From Pseudomonas wadenswilerensis (GTDB lineage Bacteria; Pseudomonadota; Gammaproteobacteria; Pseudomonadales; Pseudomonadaceae), in NCBI RefSeq assembly GCF_900497695.1, contig NZ_UIDD01000010.1:310001-374000 (forward strand): 64,000 bases of DNA. The letters run 5' to 3'. Shown piece after piece: positions 37,348-45,559 of this stretch; position 1 is the stretch's first letter, and each line of letters begins with the position of its first letter. A model generated the notes under the pieces. That model saw nothing but the letters and a program-made list of their open reading frames with translations, did not search any database and had not been told where the DNA came from. Made by a program: the position numbers and the translations under genes.

Positions 37348-38175
37348 TTACTTGGCCTGGTAAATGATCCCCGGGCTGCACTGGACCATCTGGTAATGAT
37401 CCGGCAAACCGTTGAGCGCTTCGGACGCGCCCAGGAACAGGTATCCGCCCGGCTTGAGCGTGCCGTGAATGCGCAGCAGGATGTCCTTCTTGACCTGGGC
37501 CGAGAAGTAGATCAGCACGTTGCGGCAGAACACGATGTCGAACTTGCCCAGGCTCGCATAGCTGTCGAGCAGGTTGAACGAGCGGAACTCGACACGGCTG
37601 CGAATCGGCGCCTTGACCGCCCAGCGCCCCGGCGCCTTGACGTCGAAGTAACGTTGCAGGCGCTCCTGGGACAGGCCGCGGGCAATCGCCAGGCTGTCGT
37701 ATTCGCCGGTCTTGCAGTTGTTCAGCATCGAGCCGGACAGGTCGGTGGCAACGATCTGCGCACCCATCTTCAACTGGCCAATGTTGCTGCGCTCGAACTC
37801 GTCGATAGCCATGGAGATCGAGTACGGCTCCTGCCCCGACGAGCAGGCCGCCGACCAGATGCGCAGGCGCTGCCCGGGGTTGGCCTTGATCTGCTCGGGC
37901 AACACCTTGTTCTTCAGCACCTCGAATGGATAGGTGTCGCGAAACCAGAGGGTCTCGTTGGTGGTCATGGCATCGACCACCTGCTCGCGCAAACCACTGC
38001 GCGGCTGGCTCTGGATACGCTGCACCAGTTCGCCCAGGGACTTGATGCCCTGCTGCTCCATCAGCTTGTTGAGACGGCTGGAGACCAGGTATTGCTTATT
38101 TTCGCCCAGCAGGATGCCACAGGCTTTTTCCAGGAAGACCCGGAACTGTTCGAAATCCAAATTACCCGTAGACAA
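37348..38175 (-). CDS. cheR: Chemotaxis protein methyltransferase CheR
   Basis: CheR methylates glutamates of chemoreceptors with S-adenosylmethionine. The 275-residue protein has an N-terminal helical domain and the SAM-binding domain with WSAACSSGQEPYSISM and FDIVFCRNVLIYF. The C-terminal segment is LFLGASEALNG. It follows cheV with a 52-base gap, as in other Pseudomonas cheV-cheR pairs. Confidence 0.95.
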   Translation of the reverse strand: MSTGNLDFEQFRVFLEKACGILLGENKQYLVSSRLNKLMEQQGIKSLGELVQRIQSQPRSGLREQVVDAMTTNETLWFRDTYPFEVLKNKVLPEQIKANPGQRLRIWSAACSSGQEPYSISMAIDEFERSNIGQLKMGAQIVATDLSGSMLNNCKTGEYDSLAIARGLSQERLQRYFDVKAPGRWAVKAPIRSRVEFRSFNLLDSYASLGKFDIVFCRNVLIYFSAQVKKDILLRIHGTLKPGGYLFLGASEALNGLPDHYQMVQCSPGIIYQAK

Positions 38176-38227
38176 TGATGCCGCCTCTTAAATCGTATGT
38201 ACCGCCAGGAGCGAACGCCCCTGGCCG

Positions 38228-39157
38228 TTAGTGCGTGGCCTTGATCCGATCAACAACGCGCTGGGCGAGGTCGTCCGGGCGGAACTTGGCCAGGAAGTCA
38301 TCGGCACCGACCTTCTTGACCATCGCCTGGTTGAACACCCCGGAAAGCGAAGTATGCAGGATGATGTGCAACTTTTGCATGCGCGGGTCGCTGCGGATCT
38401 CGGCCGTCAGGGTGTAGCCGTCCATCTCCGGCATCTCGATGTCGGAGATCATCATCAGGAACTCTTCTTCCGGCCGTTTGCCCTCGTCGACCAGCTTGCG
38501 CAGGTAGTCGAGCGCCTGACGGCCGTCGTTGAGCGCCACCACCTCGACGCCGACGGTCTGCAGGCAACGGCTGACCTGCTTGCGCGCCACCGACGAGTCA
38601 TCGACTGTCAGCACCCGCAGCATCACCGCCTTGTCCTGTACCTCGGCATCCACCACACCGGCGGAAATCGCCTCGGAGGTCGGTGCCACTTCGGCGAGGA
38701 TTTTCTCCACGTCGATGATCTCGACCATCTTGTTGTCGACCCGGGTCACCGCCGTCAGGTAGTGATCGCGCCCGGTGCCCTTGGGTGGCGGATGGATCTC
38801 CTCCCAGTTCATGTTGACGATGCGCTCCACCGAATGCACCAAAAACCCCTGGGTCTTGGTGTTGTACTCGGTGATGATGACGAAACTCTTGCTGGTTTCT
38901 TCACTCAGACCGGGCATTCCGGTCGCCATCGCCAGATCGAGGATCGGGATGGTTGCCCCACGAATATTCGCGACACCGCGCACGACGGGGCTGGACTTGG
39001 GCATTATGGTCAGGTTCGGGCATTGCAGCACTTCCCGCACCTTGAACACGTTGATGCCATAGAGCTGCTCGCCATTGAGACGGAACAACAGCAGCTCCAG
39101 GCGGTTCTGCCCTACCAGTTGCGTGCGCTGGTTCACCGAATCCATTACACCAGCCAT
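38228..39157 (-). CDS. cheV: Chemotaxis coupling protein CheV
   Basis: CheV is a CheW-receiver fusion that couples receptors to CheA and aids adaptation. The 309-residue form from MAGVMDSVNQ has an ideal AAGGAG site 6 bases upstream. Residues about 15-160 form the CheW-like domain (RLELLLFRLNGEQLYGINVFK; VANIRGATIPILDL). Residues about 180-305 form the receiver domain (VLTVDDSSVARKQ, phosphoacceptor Asp in MISDIEMPEMDGY). A longer in-frame start would run into the divergent flgA gene and is rejected. Confidence 0.95.
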   Translation of the reverse strand: MAGVMDSVNQRTQLVGQNRLELLLFRLNGEQLYGINVFKVREVLQCPNLTIMPKSSPVVRGVANIRGATIPILDLAMATGMPGLSEETSKSFVIITEYNTKTQGFLVHSVERIVNMNWEEIHPPPKGTGRDHYLTAVTRVDNKMVEIIDVEKILAEVAPTSEAISAGVVDAEVQDKAVMLRVLTVDDSSVARKQVSRCLQTVGVEVVALNDGRQALDYLRKLVDEGKRPEEEFLMMISDIEMPEMDGYTLTAEIRSDPRMQKLHIILHTSLSGVFNQAMVKKVGADDFLAKFRPDDLAQRVVDRIKATH

Positions 39158-39198
39158 GCCAGACTCCTTCACCAAACGCTTCGAGCTTCGTACCCAGT

Positions 39199-39214
39199 CG
39201 GCACGCGCTTTGCT
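39199..39214 (+). promoter_or_regulatory. Sigma54 promoter of flgA
   Basis: CGGCACGCGCTTTGCT has GG-N10-GC spacing and matches the RpoN consensus except for the first base. The expected start site (about 12 bases after GC) is near 39225, only about 2 bases before the first flgA ATG at 39227. Confidence 0.8.
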
Positions 39215-39226
39215 TTTTTTAATCGT

Positions 39227-39979
39227 ATGAACATGAAAACGACATTTTTCCGACGCCTGACCCGCCACCTGCCCGGCTTCCTTGCTGCGCTGTGCCTTCT
39301 GGCCCCTGGCGCTCGAACTCTGGCTGACGCTTTCACCTTGCCTGAACAGCTTATCGGTGTCACCCAGGGGTTTCTTGAATTCACCGTAGAAGATTACCTG
39401 GCCACCAGCCAGACCGAAGGCCGCTACGAGATCCAGGTCAACAACCTCGATCCGCGCCTGCGCATGCCGCTGTGCGACCAGCAGTTGGGCGCCGCGCTGG
39501 AGAGCCCGGCGCAGCCGATGGGCCGCGTCACCGTGCGGGTTCGTTGCGACGGCAGTTCACCGTGGACGGTGTTCGTGCCCGCCCAGGTACGTCTGTTTCG
39601 CAATGTGGTGACCGTGGTTCGCCCGCTCAAGCGCGACAGCATCGTCGGCGAACAGGACGTGGCCCTGCGTGAACGCGACGTGGGCATGCTCAACCAGGGT
39701 TTTCTCGGCAGCCTCGACCAGGCGGTAGGGCTCAAGGTTATCCGACCAACGGTCATGGATCAGGTCCTTACCCCCCAGCATCTGGAACAGGCCGAGGTGG
39801 TGCGCAAGGGTGACCAGGTGGTGATAACCGCCCGCAGCGGCAGCCTGGCCGTGCGCATGCCCGGCGAAGCGTTGAGCAAGGGCGGCCTGAGCGAACAGAT
39901 CCGGGTACGCAACCTCAACTCCAAGCGGGTGGTCAAGGCCAGGGTCACCGGGCCGGGCCAGGTGGAAGTGGCCATGTAG
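39227..39979 (+). CDS. flgA: Flagellar P-ring assembly chaperone FlgA
   Basis: FlgA is a periplasmic chaperone for P-ring subunits. The 250-residue precursor has a signal peptide (LPGFLAALCLLAPGARTLA, cleaved near ADAF). SAF and FlgA-type domains follow (PLKRDSIVGEQDVALRERDVGML; VRKGDQVVITARSGSLAVRMPGEAL). ATGs at 39227 and 39233 are both possible. Neither has a Shine-Dalgarno sequence, and the promoter predicts an almost leaderless mRNA. flgA is divergent from cheV, as in other pseudomonads. Confidence 0.94.
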   Translation: MNMKTTFFRRLTRHLPGFLAALCLLAPGARTLADAFTLPEQLIGVTQGFLEFTVEDYLATSQTEGRYEIQVNNLDPRLRMPLCDQQLGAALESPAQPMGRVTVRVRCDGSSPWTVFVPAQVRLFRNVVTVVRPLKRDSIVGEQDVALRERDVGMLNQGFLGSLDQAVGLKVIRPTVMDQVLTPQHLEQAEVVRKGDQVVITARSGSLAVRMPGEALSKGGLSEQIRVRNLNSKRVVKARVTGPGQVEVAM

Positions 39980-40083
39980 GTACTTGAATCAACAACAATG
40001 CTGGCGATCAGGAACTGCTTTTCCTAAACTGTGTCCCATTGGATGCCCCGAACCGGCCGCGCACGCCATTGAGCATTTGCGCC

Positions 40084-40110
40084 TAAAGTTTCTTTCGGGT
40101 CGGCCGAAAA
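40084..40110 (+). promoter_or_regulatory. Sigma28 (FliA) promoter of flgM
   Basis: TAAAG with TTT (40084-40091), 11 bases, then GCCGAAAA (40103-40110) agrees closely with TAAAGTTT-N11-GCCGATAA. The leader to flgM is about 30 bases. This provides the standard feedback of FliA on its own anti-sigma factor. Confidence 0.88.
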
Positions 40111-40147
40111 CAAGGCAAGCGTCCAAATACCCAGAGGTTTTCTGATC

Positions 40148-40465
40148 ATGGTCATCGACTTCAGTCGTTTGAATAACTCCCCGTCCGTTGCGGGCGGCGT
40201 GCGTACCGGCAGCAGCCAGGAAAGCACCGCCAGCACCGCTTCGGCCAAGGCTGGCAGCGTCGTTGAGAACAGCGCCAGCGGGGAAACCGTACACCTCAGC
40301 CACGAGGCCCAGCAGTTGCAAAAGGTCAGCGACAAGCTGCGCGACCAGCCGATTGTCAACAGCGCCCGGGTGGCCGAGTTGAAACAGGCTATCGCCGACG
40401 GCAGCTACCAGGTCGACAGCAACCGCGTCGCCAGCAAACTGCTTAATTTCGAAGCCCAGCGCTAG
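40148..40465 (+). CDS. flgM: Anti-sigma28 factor FlgM
   Basis: FlgM holds FliA inactive until the hook is complete and FlgM is exported. The 105-residue protein has a disordered Ser/Thr/Ala-rich N-terminal half. The conserved C-terminal FliA-binding part reads ARVAELKQAIADGSYQVDS, ending in RVASKLLNFE. It is followed by flgN after 45 bases. Confidence 0.95.
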   Translation: MVIDFSRLNNSPSVAGGVRTGSSQESTASTASAKAGSVVENSASGETVHLSHEAQQLQKVSDKLRDQPIVNSARVAELKQAIADGSYQVDSNRVASKLLNFEAQR

Positions 40466-40510
40466 CCCCCGGCGCGCTGACTTCAGGACGCTTGAACCAA
40501 AGAGCCAGCC

Positions 40511-40978
40511 ATGCACGACACTACTCTGCTGCAACTGATCGAAAACGATATTGCTCCAGCGCAAGAACTGCTCGAATTACTGCAGACCGAGAATGTAGCC
40601 CTGCACGGCCGCGACATGCCGCTGCTGGAAAACATTCTGGCGCGCAAGCAGTCGCTGGTGATCCTCCTCGATCAGCATGGCCGCCAGCGTAGTGAGCTGC
40701 TTGCAGGCCTGGGCCTGTCCCAGGACCGCGAGGGCGTCGCCCAACTGACCAGCGAGTCATCCTTCGGCGAGTTGCTGTTGCAGCAACTGGATGTACTGGG
40801 CCAACTGCTGGCTGACTGCCAGGCAGTCAACGAGCGCAATGGCCGCTCGATCCAGCTCCAGCAAAGCACCACCGCCAACCAGATCAGAATCCTCATGGGC
40901 GGCGAAGCGCCGTCGCTCTACGACAGCCGTGGGGCCACCTCTCCCCTCGCCAAGCCACGGGCGCTGAGCCAGGCTTGA
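40511..40978 (+). CDS. flgN: Flagellar export chaperone FlgN
   Basis: FlgN is the cytoplasmic chaperone for FlgK and FlgL. The 155-residue helical protein fits in size and has the FlgN pattern (LLQLIENDIAPAQELLELLQTE; LLENILARKQSLVILLDQHG). It is transcribed with flgM from the FliA promoter. Confidence 0.9.
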   Translation: MHDTTLLQLIENDIAPAQELLELLQTENVALHGRDMPLLENILARKQSLVILLDQHGRQRSELLAGLGLSQDREGVAQLTSESSFGELLLQQLDVLGQLLADCQAVNERNGRSIQLQQSTTANQIRILMGGEAPSLYDSRGATSPLAKPRALSQA

Positions 40979-41059
40979 TTCCCCTGTATCAAGGCACGGA
41001 ACATACTGGCAAAATGCCGTAACTTGCGTGTGACGATTTTGCCTGGAGAATGATTAACC

Positions 41060-41803
41060 GTGTTCAATGAAGCAGAAGCTCCGCAGCCTCCGAAGGTGCT
41101 CACCACCCCTTTGGAAATTGCCGCCAACTTGCGGTCGCTGCTAGAGAGCCATGACCCGCTGATCATCACCTTCCACGAACGCAGCCAGCGCTTTCAAAGC
41201 TATGTCGTTGAAGTCGACCGCGAAGGCAACCGCCTGGCCCTTGATGAAATGATCCCTCGCGACGGCGAACGCTACCTGCAAAATGGCGAACCGTTTCGCG
41301 TTGAAGGCTTTCATGATGGCGTGCGCATTGCCTGGGAGTGCAACACCCCGCTGAGCATCGTCGAAGCCGACGGCCATCGCTGCTACCGCGGCACCCTGCC
41401 GACCGAGGTCGCCTACCATCAGCGCCGCAATGCGTTTCGCGCGGCGCTGAAGCTTACCCAACTGGTGGATGTGGCACTCGACGGCGACAAGCTCAAGGGC
41501 AATGGCACCTTGCGCGGCAAGCTGCTGGATATTTCCGCCACTGGCTGCAAGTTGCGCTTTGAAGGCAATGTCGAAGAGCGCCTGCAACTGGGCCAGGTCT
41601 ACGAAAAGTTCGCCACCGGCGCACCACTGGGGTTGTCCCAGGTCGAGGTCGAGCTGCGCCATCTGCATTTCGAAGAGCGTATCAATGCCACTTTTGCCGG
41701 CGTACGCTTTCACAACCTCAACGGGCAGATGCAGCGCAAGGTAGAAACCTTTGTGTATCAGCTGCAGCGTGAAGCGCGGCGGTTCGATAAAGACGATTAC
41801 TGA
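41060..41803 (+). CDS. ycgR: PilZ-domain flagellar brake protein YcgR
   Basis: YcgR binds cyclic-di-GMP and slows the flagellar motor. The 247-residue protein starts at GTG. It has an N-terminal YcgR domain (about 15-115) and a C-terminal PilZ domain (about 120-235). Both ligand motifs are intact: RRNAFR for RxxxR and DISATG for D/NxSxxG. It follows flgMN, as in P. putida. It links this flagellar cluster to cyclic-di-GMP made by enzymes such as the GGDEF protein at 50568. Confidence 0.95.
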   Translation: MFNEAEAPQPPKVLTTPLEIAANLRSLLESHDPLIITFHERSQRFQSYVVEVDREGNRLALDEMIPRDGERYLQNGEPFRVEGFHDGVRIAWECNTPLSIVEADGHRCYRGTLPTEVAYHQRRNAFRAALKLTQLVDVALDGDKLKGNGTLRGKLLDISATGCKLRFEGNVEERLQLGQVYEKFATGAPLGLSQVEVELRHLHFEERINATFAGVRFHNLNGQMQRKVETFVYQLQREARRFDKDDY

Positions 41804-41886
41804 GTCGCAACCCATCGCTGGCAACGCCAGCTCCCACAGGTGCGCTGCATACGTGGGAGCCGGCCTTGCCGGCGATGGGCCGCAAC
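41804..41886. repeat. REP doublet (two inverted copies) between ycgR and the MFS gene
   Basis: The 34-base arm 41804-41837 is repeated in inverted orientation at 41853-41886 with only about six mismatches, forming a large stem-loop. Each arm contains CCATCGC-GGCAA-GCC-GCTCCCAC, a Pseudomonas REP type different from the GCGGGCTTGCCCCGC type at 1-23 and 48105-48134. It lies between converging genes. Confidence 0.8.
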
Positions 41887-41904
41887 GCGGCCCCGACCAC
41901 TCCA

Positions 41905-43242
41905 TCACACCTGCGTCGGTTTGACCTCTTCAGCCACAACCTCAGCTTCAGCCCCCTCCTCCGCCTCGGTATCCTCGGCTGCCACCGGCGTCTGCATCTG
42001 ATCCTGCACCACCTGCTCGTCAACCCGTGGGTCCAGTGCTGCCGACAAGGGCGAGCCTGCCGCCGGCATTGCCACGTGATGCAGCGGCGCATCGTCGACC
42101 TGGTGCAAACCGGTAACCGCTTTCGGCCGAATCCGCCAGACCAGCACCAGAGCAAAAAATACGAAGAAGGCATAGAGCATCTGGTTGCCCAGCAGCTTCA
42201 TCATCACCCCGGCCACCAATGGCCCGATGCTCGCCCCCACGCCATAGGTCACCAGCAGCATTGCCGTCAGCGAAACCCGTCGCTCGCCCTCGACGTGGTC
42301 GTTGGAAAACGCCACCGCCAGCGGGTACAAACAGAACTGCAGCAGCGACACCGCAAAGCCCGCGACAAACAGCACCTCCAACGGCACGGCCGGCATGATC
42401 GCCAGCGGCAAGGCGACAATCGCCAGGCCCACCGCAACGCTGCGAATCAGCACCGCGCGGTCGTAGCGGTCCGACAACCAACCCAGCGGCCACTGCACCA
42501 GCAGCCCGGCGAAAATGCAGCACCCCATGAACAGACCCACCTGCTCGGTACTCAGCCCCTGCTTGGCCGCATACAAAGGCGCCAGGCCATAGAAGGAACC
42601 GACAATGAGCCCGGCACCGAGCACCGTACTCAGCGACTGCGGCACACGCTTGATAAAGAAGCGCGGCTCCATCGGCGCAGGTCTGAGCGGCGCCGGGTGA
42701 ATCCGGCGAGTGAGCGCCACCGGCACCAGGCACAGGGCAAAGCACATGGCCACCAGCATCAGCAATTCAAGACCCAGTTGCGGATGCACCACCAGGATCA
42801 ACTGACCGAGCACCAGGCCCAGGTACGAAGCGATCATGTAGCCGCTGAACACCGCGCCCCGCTGCTTGGCATCGGCCTGCTCGTTGAGCCAGCTTTCAAT
42901 GACCATGTATTGGCACATCATGCCGAGACCAACGATGATCCGCAGCACCACCCAGGCCGGCAGCCAGCTGACCAGGCCATGGCCGAGCACCGCCGCGCCG
43001 ACGATCCCGGCGCAGGTGGCATAGGCACGGATATGCCCGACCCGGGCAATCAGCCGGTGGCCGATCTTGCCGCCCAGGGCCAGGCCGAAATAGTTGGCGG
43101 CCATCAGCGCACCGACCCAGAGGCTGTCGACGTGGTCGGCCGCCAGGCGCAAGGCCAGGTAGGTACTCAACAAGCCGGAGCCGATCAACATCATCAGCGC
43201 AGCGAAATACAGCGCGCGAAAAGACTTCCAGATCTGTCGCAT
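41905..43242 (-). CDS. Major facilitator superfamily transporter (YcaD-like)
   Basis: This is an inner-membrane transporter with about 12 hydrophobic segments in 445 residues, starting MRQIWKSFRALYFAALMMLI. The cytoplasmic loop 2-3 motif (GGKIGHRLIARVGHIR) and its repeat in the second half (LGWLSDRYDRAVLIR) mark an MFS drug/metabolite transporter of the YcaD type. The C-terminus is a long acidic tail (AEDTEAEEGAEAEVVAEEV). An in-frame ATG at 43326 directly abuts the T-tract of the preceding terminator, so the later start is preferred. The substrate is unknown. Confidence 0.85.
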   Translation of the reverse strand: MRQIWKSFRALYFAALMMLIGSGLLSTYLALRLAADHVDSLWVGALMAANYFGLALGGKIGHRLIARVGHIRAYATCAGIVGAAVLGHGLVSWLPAWVVLRIIVGLGMMCQYMVIESWLNEQADAKQRGAVFSGYMIASYLGLVLGQLILVVHPQLGLELLMLVAMCFALCLVPVALTRRIHPAPLRPAPMEPRFFIKRVPQSLSTVLGAGLIVGSFYGLAPLYAAKQGLSTEQVGLFMGCCIFAGLLVQWPLGWLSDRYDRAVLIRSVAVGLAIVALPLAIMPAVPLEVLFVAGFAVSLLQFCLYPLAVAFSNDHVEGERRVSLTAMLLVTYGVGASIGPLVAGVMMKLLGNQMLYAFFVFFALVLVWRIRPKAVTGLHQVDDAPLHHVAMPAAGSPLSAALDPRVDEQVVQDQMQTPVAAEDTEAEEGAEAEVVAEEVKPTQV

Positions 43243-43326
43243 CAGCGTCCCGAACGGCTCCTTGAGCTGGTGGAAAAACTGCTTGAAAGCATAAGTGAAA
43301 AAAACCGTGTTGCAGGCGGCTGGCAT

Positions 43327-43371
43327 AAAAAAACAGGTGGCAGACGCTTATCGAAGAATGTCTGCTACCTG
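43327..43371 (-). terminator. Intrinsic terminator after the glutamine-synthetase-like gene
   Basis: On the minus strand CAGGTAGCAGAC (43360-43371) pairs with GTCTGCCACCTG (43334-43345), with one G-T wobble, and is followed by seven T bases. It lies 43 bases beyond the stop codon. Confidence 0.9.
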
Positions 43372-43413
43372 CTTTTGAATTGTCCGAGCACTGCGTCAAA
43401 AACGCCTCGCGGG

Positions 43414-44757
43414 TTACGCCTGAGCTGCCAGTACGCGACGCTCCCACGGGGTGATCTCATCGAAGAAACTGGTCAACTCCAGGGTCTTGGTGGCGATGTA
43501 ACCTTCGATGAACTCCTTGCCGAACAGTTCCCGCGCCAGCTCGCTACGCTTCAGACGCTCCAATGCCGCATGCAAGGTACATGGCAGGCTCAAATGATCC
43601 GGCACCGCGAATTCGCCCTGGATTGCTGGCGCCGGTGCAAGCTGCTGTTCGATACCGTACAGGCCGGCCGCCAGGCTTGCGGCAATCGCCAGGTACGGGT
43701 TGGTATCAGCGCCTGGCAGACGGTTCTCGACCCGTCGCGCCACGGGTGAGCTGGCCGGAATACGCAAGCCGGCCGCGCGGTTGTCTTCGGACCAGCAGGC
43801 ATTGTTGGGCGAGGCGTAGGGGTGGCAGAGGCGCTGGTAGGAGTTCACGTTCGGCGCGAACAGGGCAGTGAAATCCGCCATGCAGGCCTGCTGGCCGCCG
43901 ATGAAGTGATAGAAGGTCGGCGTCGGCTTGCCCTCGGCATCGCTGAAGACATTACGCCCGCCATCCACCTCCACCACGCTCTGATGAATGTGCATGGAGC
44001 TACCCGGCGTGTGCGCCAACGGCTTGGCCATGCACACCACGGTCAGGCCATGCTTGAGCGCAACTTCCTTGAGCAGGTGCTTGAACAGCAGGGTCTGGTC
44101 GGCCAGCAGCAGCGGGTCGCCGTGCAGCAGGTTGATCTCGAACTGGCTGACGCCCATCTCGTGCATGAAAGTATCGCGCGGCAGACCCAGGGCGGCCATG
44201 CAGCGATAGACCTCAGCGAAGAACGGACGCAGGCCATTGTTGGAGCTGACGCTGAACGCCGAATGGCCCTCTTCACGACGACCGTCCTTGCCCAGCGGCG
44301 GCAGGAACGGCTGGTTGGGATCGCTGTTGGGGGCGAAGACAAAGAACTCAAGCTCGGTCGCCACCACCGGCGCCAGGCCACGGGCGGCGTAACGAGCGAT
44401 TACCGCCTTGAGCAGGCCGCGACTGGACAGTCCAGAGCTTTCGCCGTTGAGCTCGACCGCATCGCAAATCGCCAGGGCCCGCGGCTCATCACTCCAGGGC
44501 AGGCGATAGATGTGCTGCGGGTCGGCCACCAGCGCCAGGTCGCCATCGTCGCTGCCATAGAAGCGCGCCGCCGGGTAACCGCCCATGATGCATTGCAGCA
44601 GGACGCCGCGGGCCATCTGCAGGCGGCGGCCTTCGAGAAAGCCTTCAGCGGTCATCACCTTGCCCCGCGGCACTCCATTGAGGTCCGGGGTAATGCACTC
44701 GATCTCATCAATGCCCGTCAATCGCTCGGCGAGTGAGTTTTGGCCATTGGTCGTCAT
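43414..44757 (-). CDS. Glutamine-synthetase family ligase (probable glutamylpolyamine synthetase)
   Basis: This enzyme of the GS fold would join glutamate to an amine using ATP. The 447-residue sequence has the GS beta-grasp domain and the catalytic barrel. Metal and glutamate motifs include ATELEFFVF, FMHEMGVSQFEINL and MHIHQSV; NPYLAIAASLAAGL lies in the C-terminal part. It lacks the adenylylation Tyr loop of GlnA, and the length fits PuuA/PauA enzymes of putrescine or spermidine catabolism. No other polyamine genes are nearby, so the substrate is uncertain. Confidence 0.85.
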   Translation of the reverse strand: MTTNGQNSLAERLTGIDEIECITPDLNGVPRGKVMTAEGFLEGRRLQMARGVLLQCIMGGYPAARFYGSDDGDLALVADPQHIYRLPWSDEPRALAICDAVELNGESSGLSSRGLLKAVIARYAARGLAPVVATELEFFVFAPNSDPNQPFLPPLGKDGRREEGHSAFSVSSNNGLRPFFAEVYRCMAALGLPRDTFMHEMGVSQFEINLLHGDPLLLADQTLLFKHLLKEVALKHGLTVVCMAKPLAHTPGSSMHIHQSVVEVDGGRNVFSDAEGKPTPTFYHFIGGQQACMADFTALFAPNVNSYQRLCHPYASPNNACWSEDNRAAGLRIPASSPVARRVENRLPGADTNPYLAIAASLAAGLYGIEQQLAPAPAIQGEFAVPDHLSLPCTLHAALERLKRSELARELFGKEFIEGYIATKTLELTSFFDEITPWERRVLAAQA

Positions 44758-44872
44758 GACTCTATCCTTGTTGTTTTCGCATGCCGGGAACGGCGACGGT
44801 TACAACATAGGCACCGGGCGTTCGAAATTTCAAGCGCCAAACGGACGATGTGAACGTAATTTTCTACACAGC

Positions 44873-45358
44873 CTAGCCTGGCAGGGTCAGGCCATTGGCC
44901 GGCAGCGGCAGCGCGGTTTTATAGCGCACCTGTTTCAGGGCAAAACTCGAACGGATATTGGCCACCCCCGGCAAGCGCGTCAGGTAGTCGAGAAAGCGCT
45001 CCAGGGCCTGGATGCTCGGCAGCAATACGCGCAACAAGTAATCAGGGTCGCCGGTCATCAGGTAACACTCCATGACCTCCGGGCGCTCGGCAATTTCCTC
45101 CTCGAAACGATGCAGAGATTGCTCGACCTGCTTCTCCAGGCTGACATGGATGAACACATTCACATCCAGGCCCAGCACCTCCGGCGCCAGCAAGGTCACC
45201 TGCTGGCGAATCACCCCGAGTTCTTCCATGGCCTTGACCCGGTTGAAGCAAGGTGTCGGCGAGAGGTTCACCGAGCGCGCCAGCTCGGCGTTGGTGATCC
45301 GGGCATTTTCCTGGAGGCTGTTGAGAATGCCGATATCCGTACGATCCAGTTTACGCAT
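44873..45358 (-). CDS. bkdR: Lrp-family regulator BkdR
   Basis: BkdR activates the branched-chain keto acid dehydrogenase operon in P. putida in response to branched-chain amino acids. The 161-residue protein has an N-terminal HTH (LARSVNLSPTPCFNRVKAMEELGVI) and a C-terminal RAM/AsnC domain (MECYLMTGDPDYLLRVLL) that binds amino-acid effectors. The gene is divergent from bkdA1 with a 201-base gap, as in P. putida. AGGTGA lies 8 bases before the ATG. Confidence 0.93.
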   Translation of the reverse strand: MRKLDRTDIGILNSLQENARITNAELARSVNLSPTPCFNRVKAMEELGVIRQQVTLLAPEVLGLDVNVFIHVSLEKQVEQSLHRFEEEIAERPEVMECYLMTGDPDYLLRVLLPSIQALERFLDYLTRLPGVANIRSSFALKQVRYKTALPLPANGLTLPG

Positions 45359-45559
45359 GAGAGAAAATCACCTGTTTTTTGTCTTTATAAGGAATGTTTA
45401 TCCGCAAGCCGAAGCAAAGGCAACGAACTTGAGAAAAATATTCTTCAGGCGCCGGAATATCATGTAGGACAAGACTGACTCCATGGTCACAAGCCGGGTG
45501 TCAGTAGCGACCGCTTCAAAGCTCAACAAAAACACAAGACAGAGCGAGCGTAAAAAAGC
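45359..45559. promoter_or_regulatory. Divergent bkdR-bkdA1 control region
   Basis: This AT-rich 201-base gap separates two divergent genes. In P. putida the corresponding region holds several BkdR sites and the bkd promoter. A TATAAA element is visible on the minus strand near 45384-45389 in front of bkdR. No strong -35/-10 pair or clear BkdR motif could be fixed by eye for bkdA1. Confidence 0.5.

Noticed and set aside
38231..39226. Upstream in-frame extension of flgA through cheV
   Set aside because: The signal peptide and sigma54 promoter fix the real start at 39227 or 39233. The extension is antisense to cheV.
39158..39226. FliA promoter for cheV-cheR
   Set aside because: Late-class control was expected, but no TAAAG-N14-GCCGATAA arrangement was found on the minus strand, so none is called.
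43243..43326. Extended N-terminus of the MFS transporter (ATG at 43326)
   Set aside because: The ATG directly follows the T-tract of a strong terminator, leaving no room for a leader. The first membrane helix belongs to the later start.
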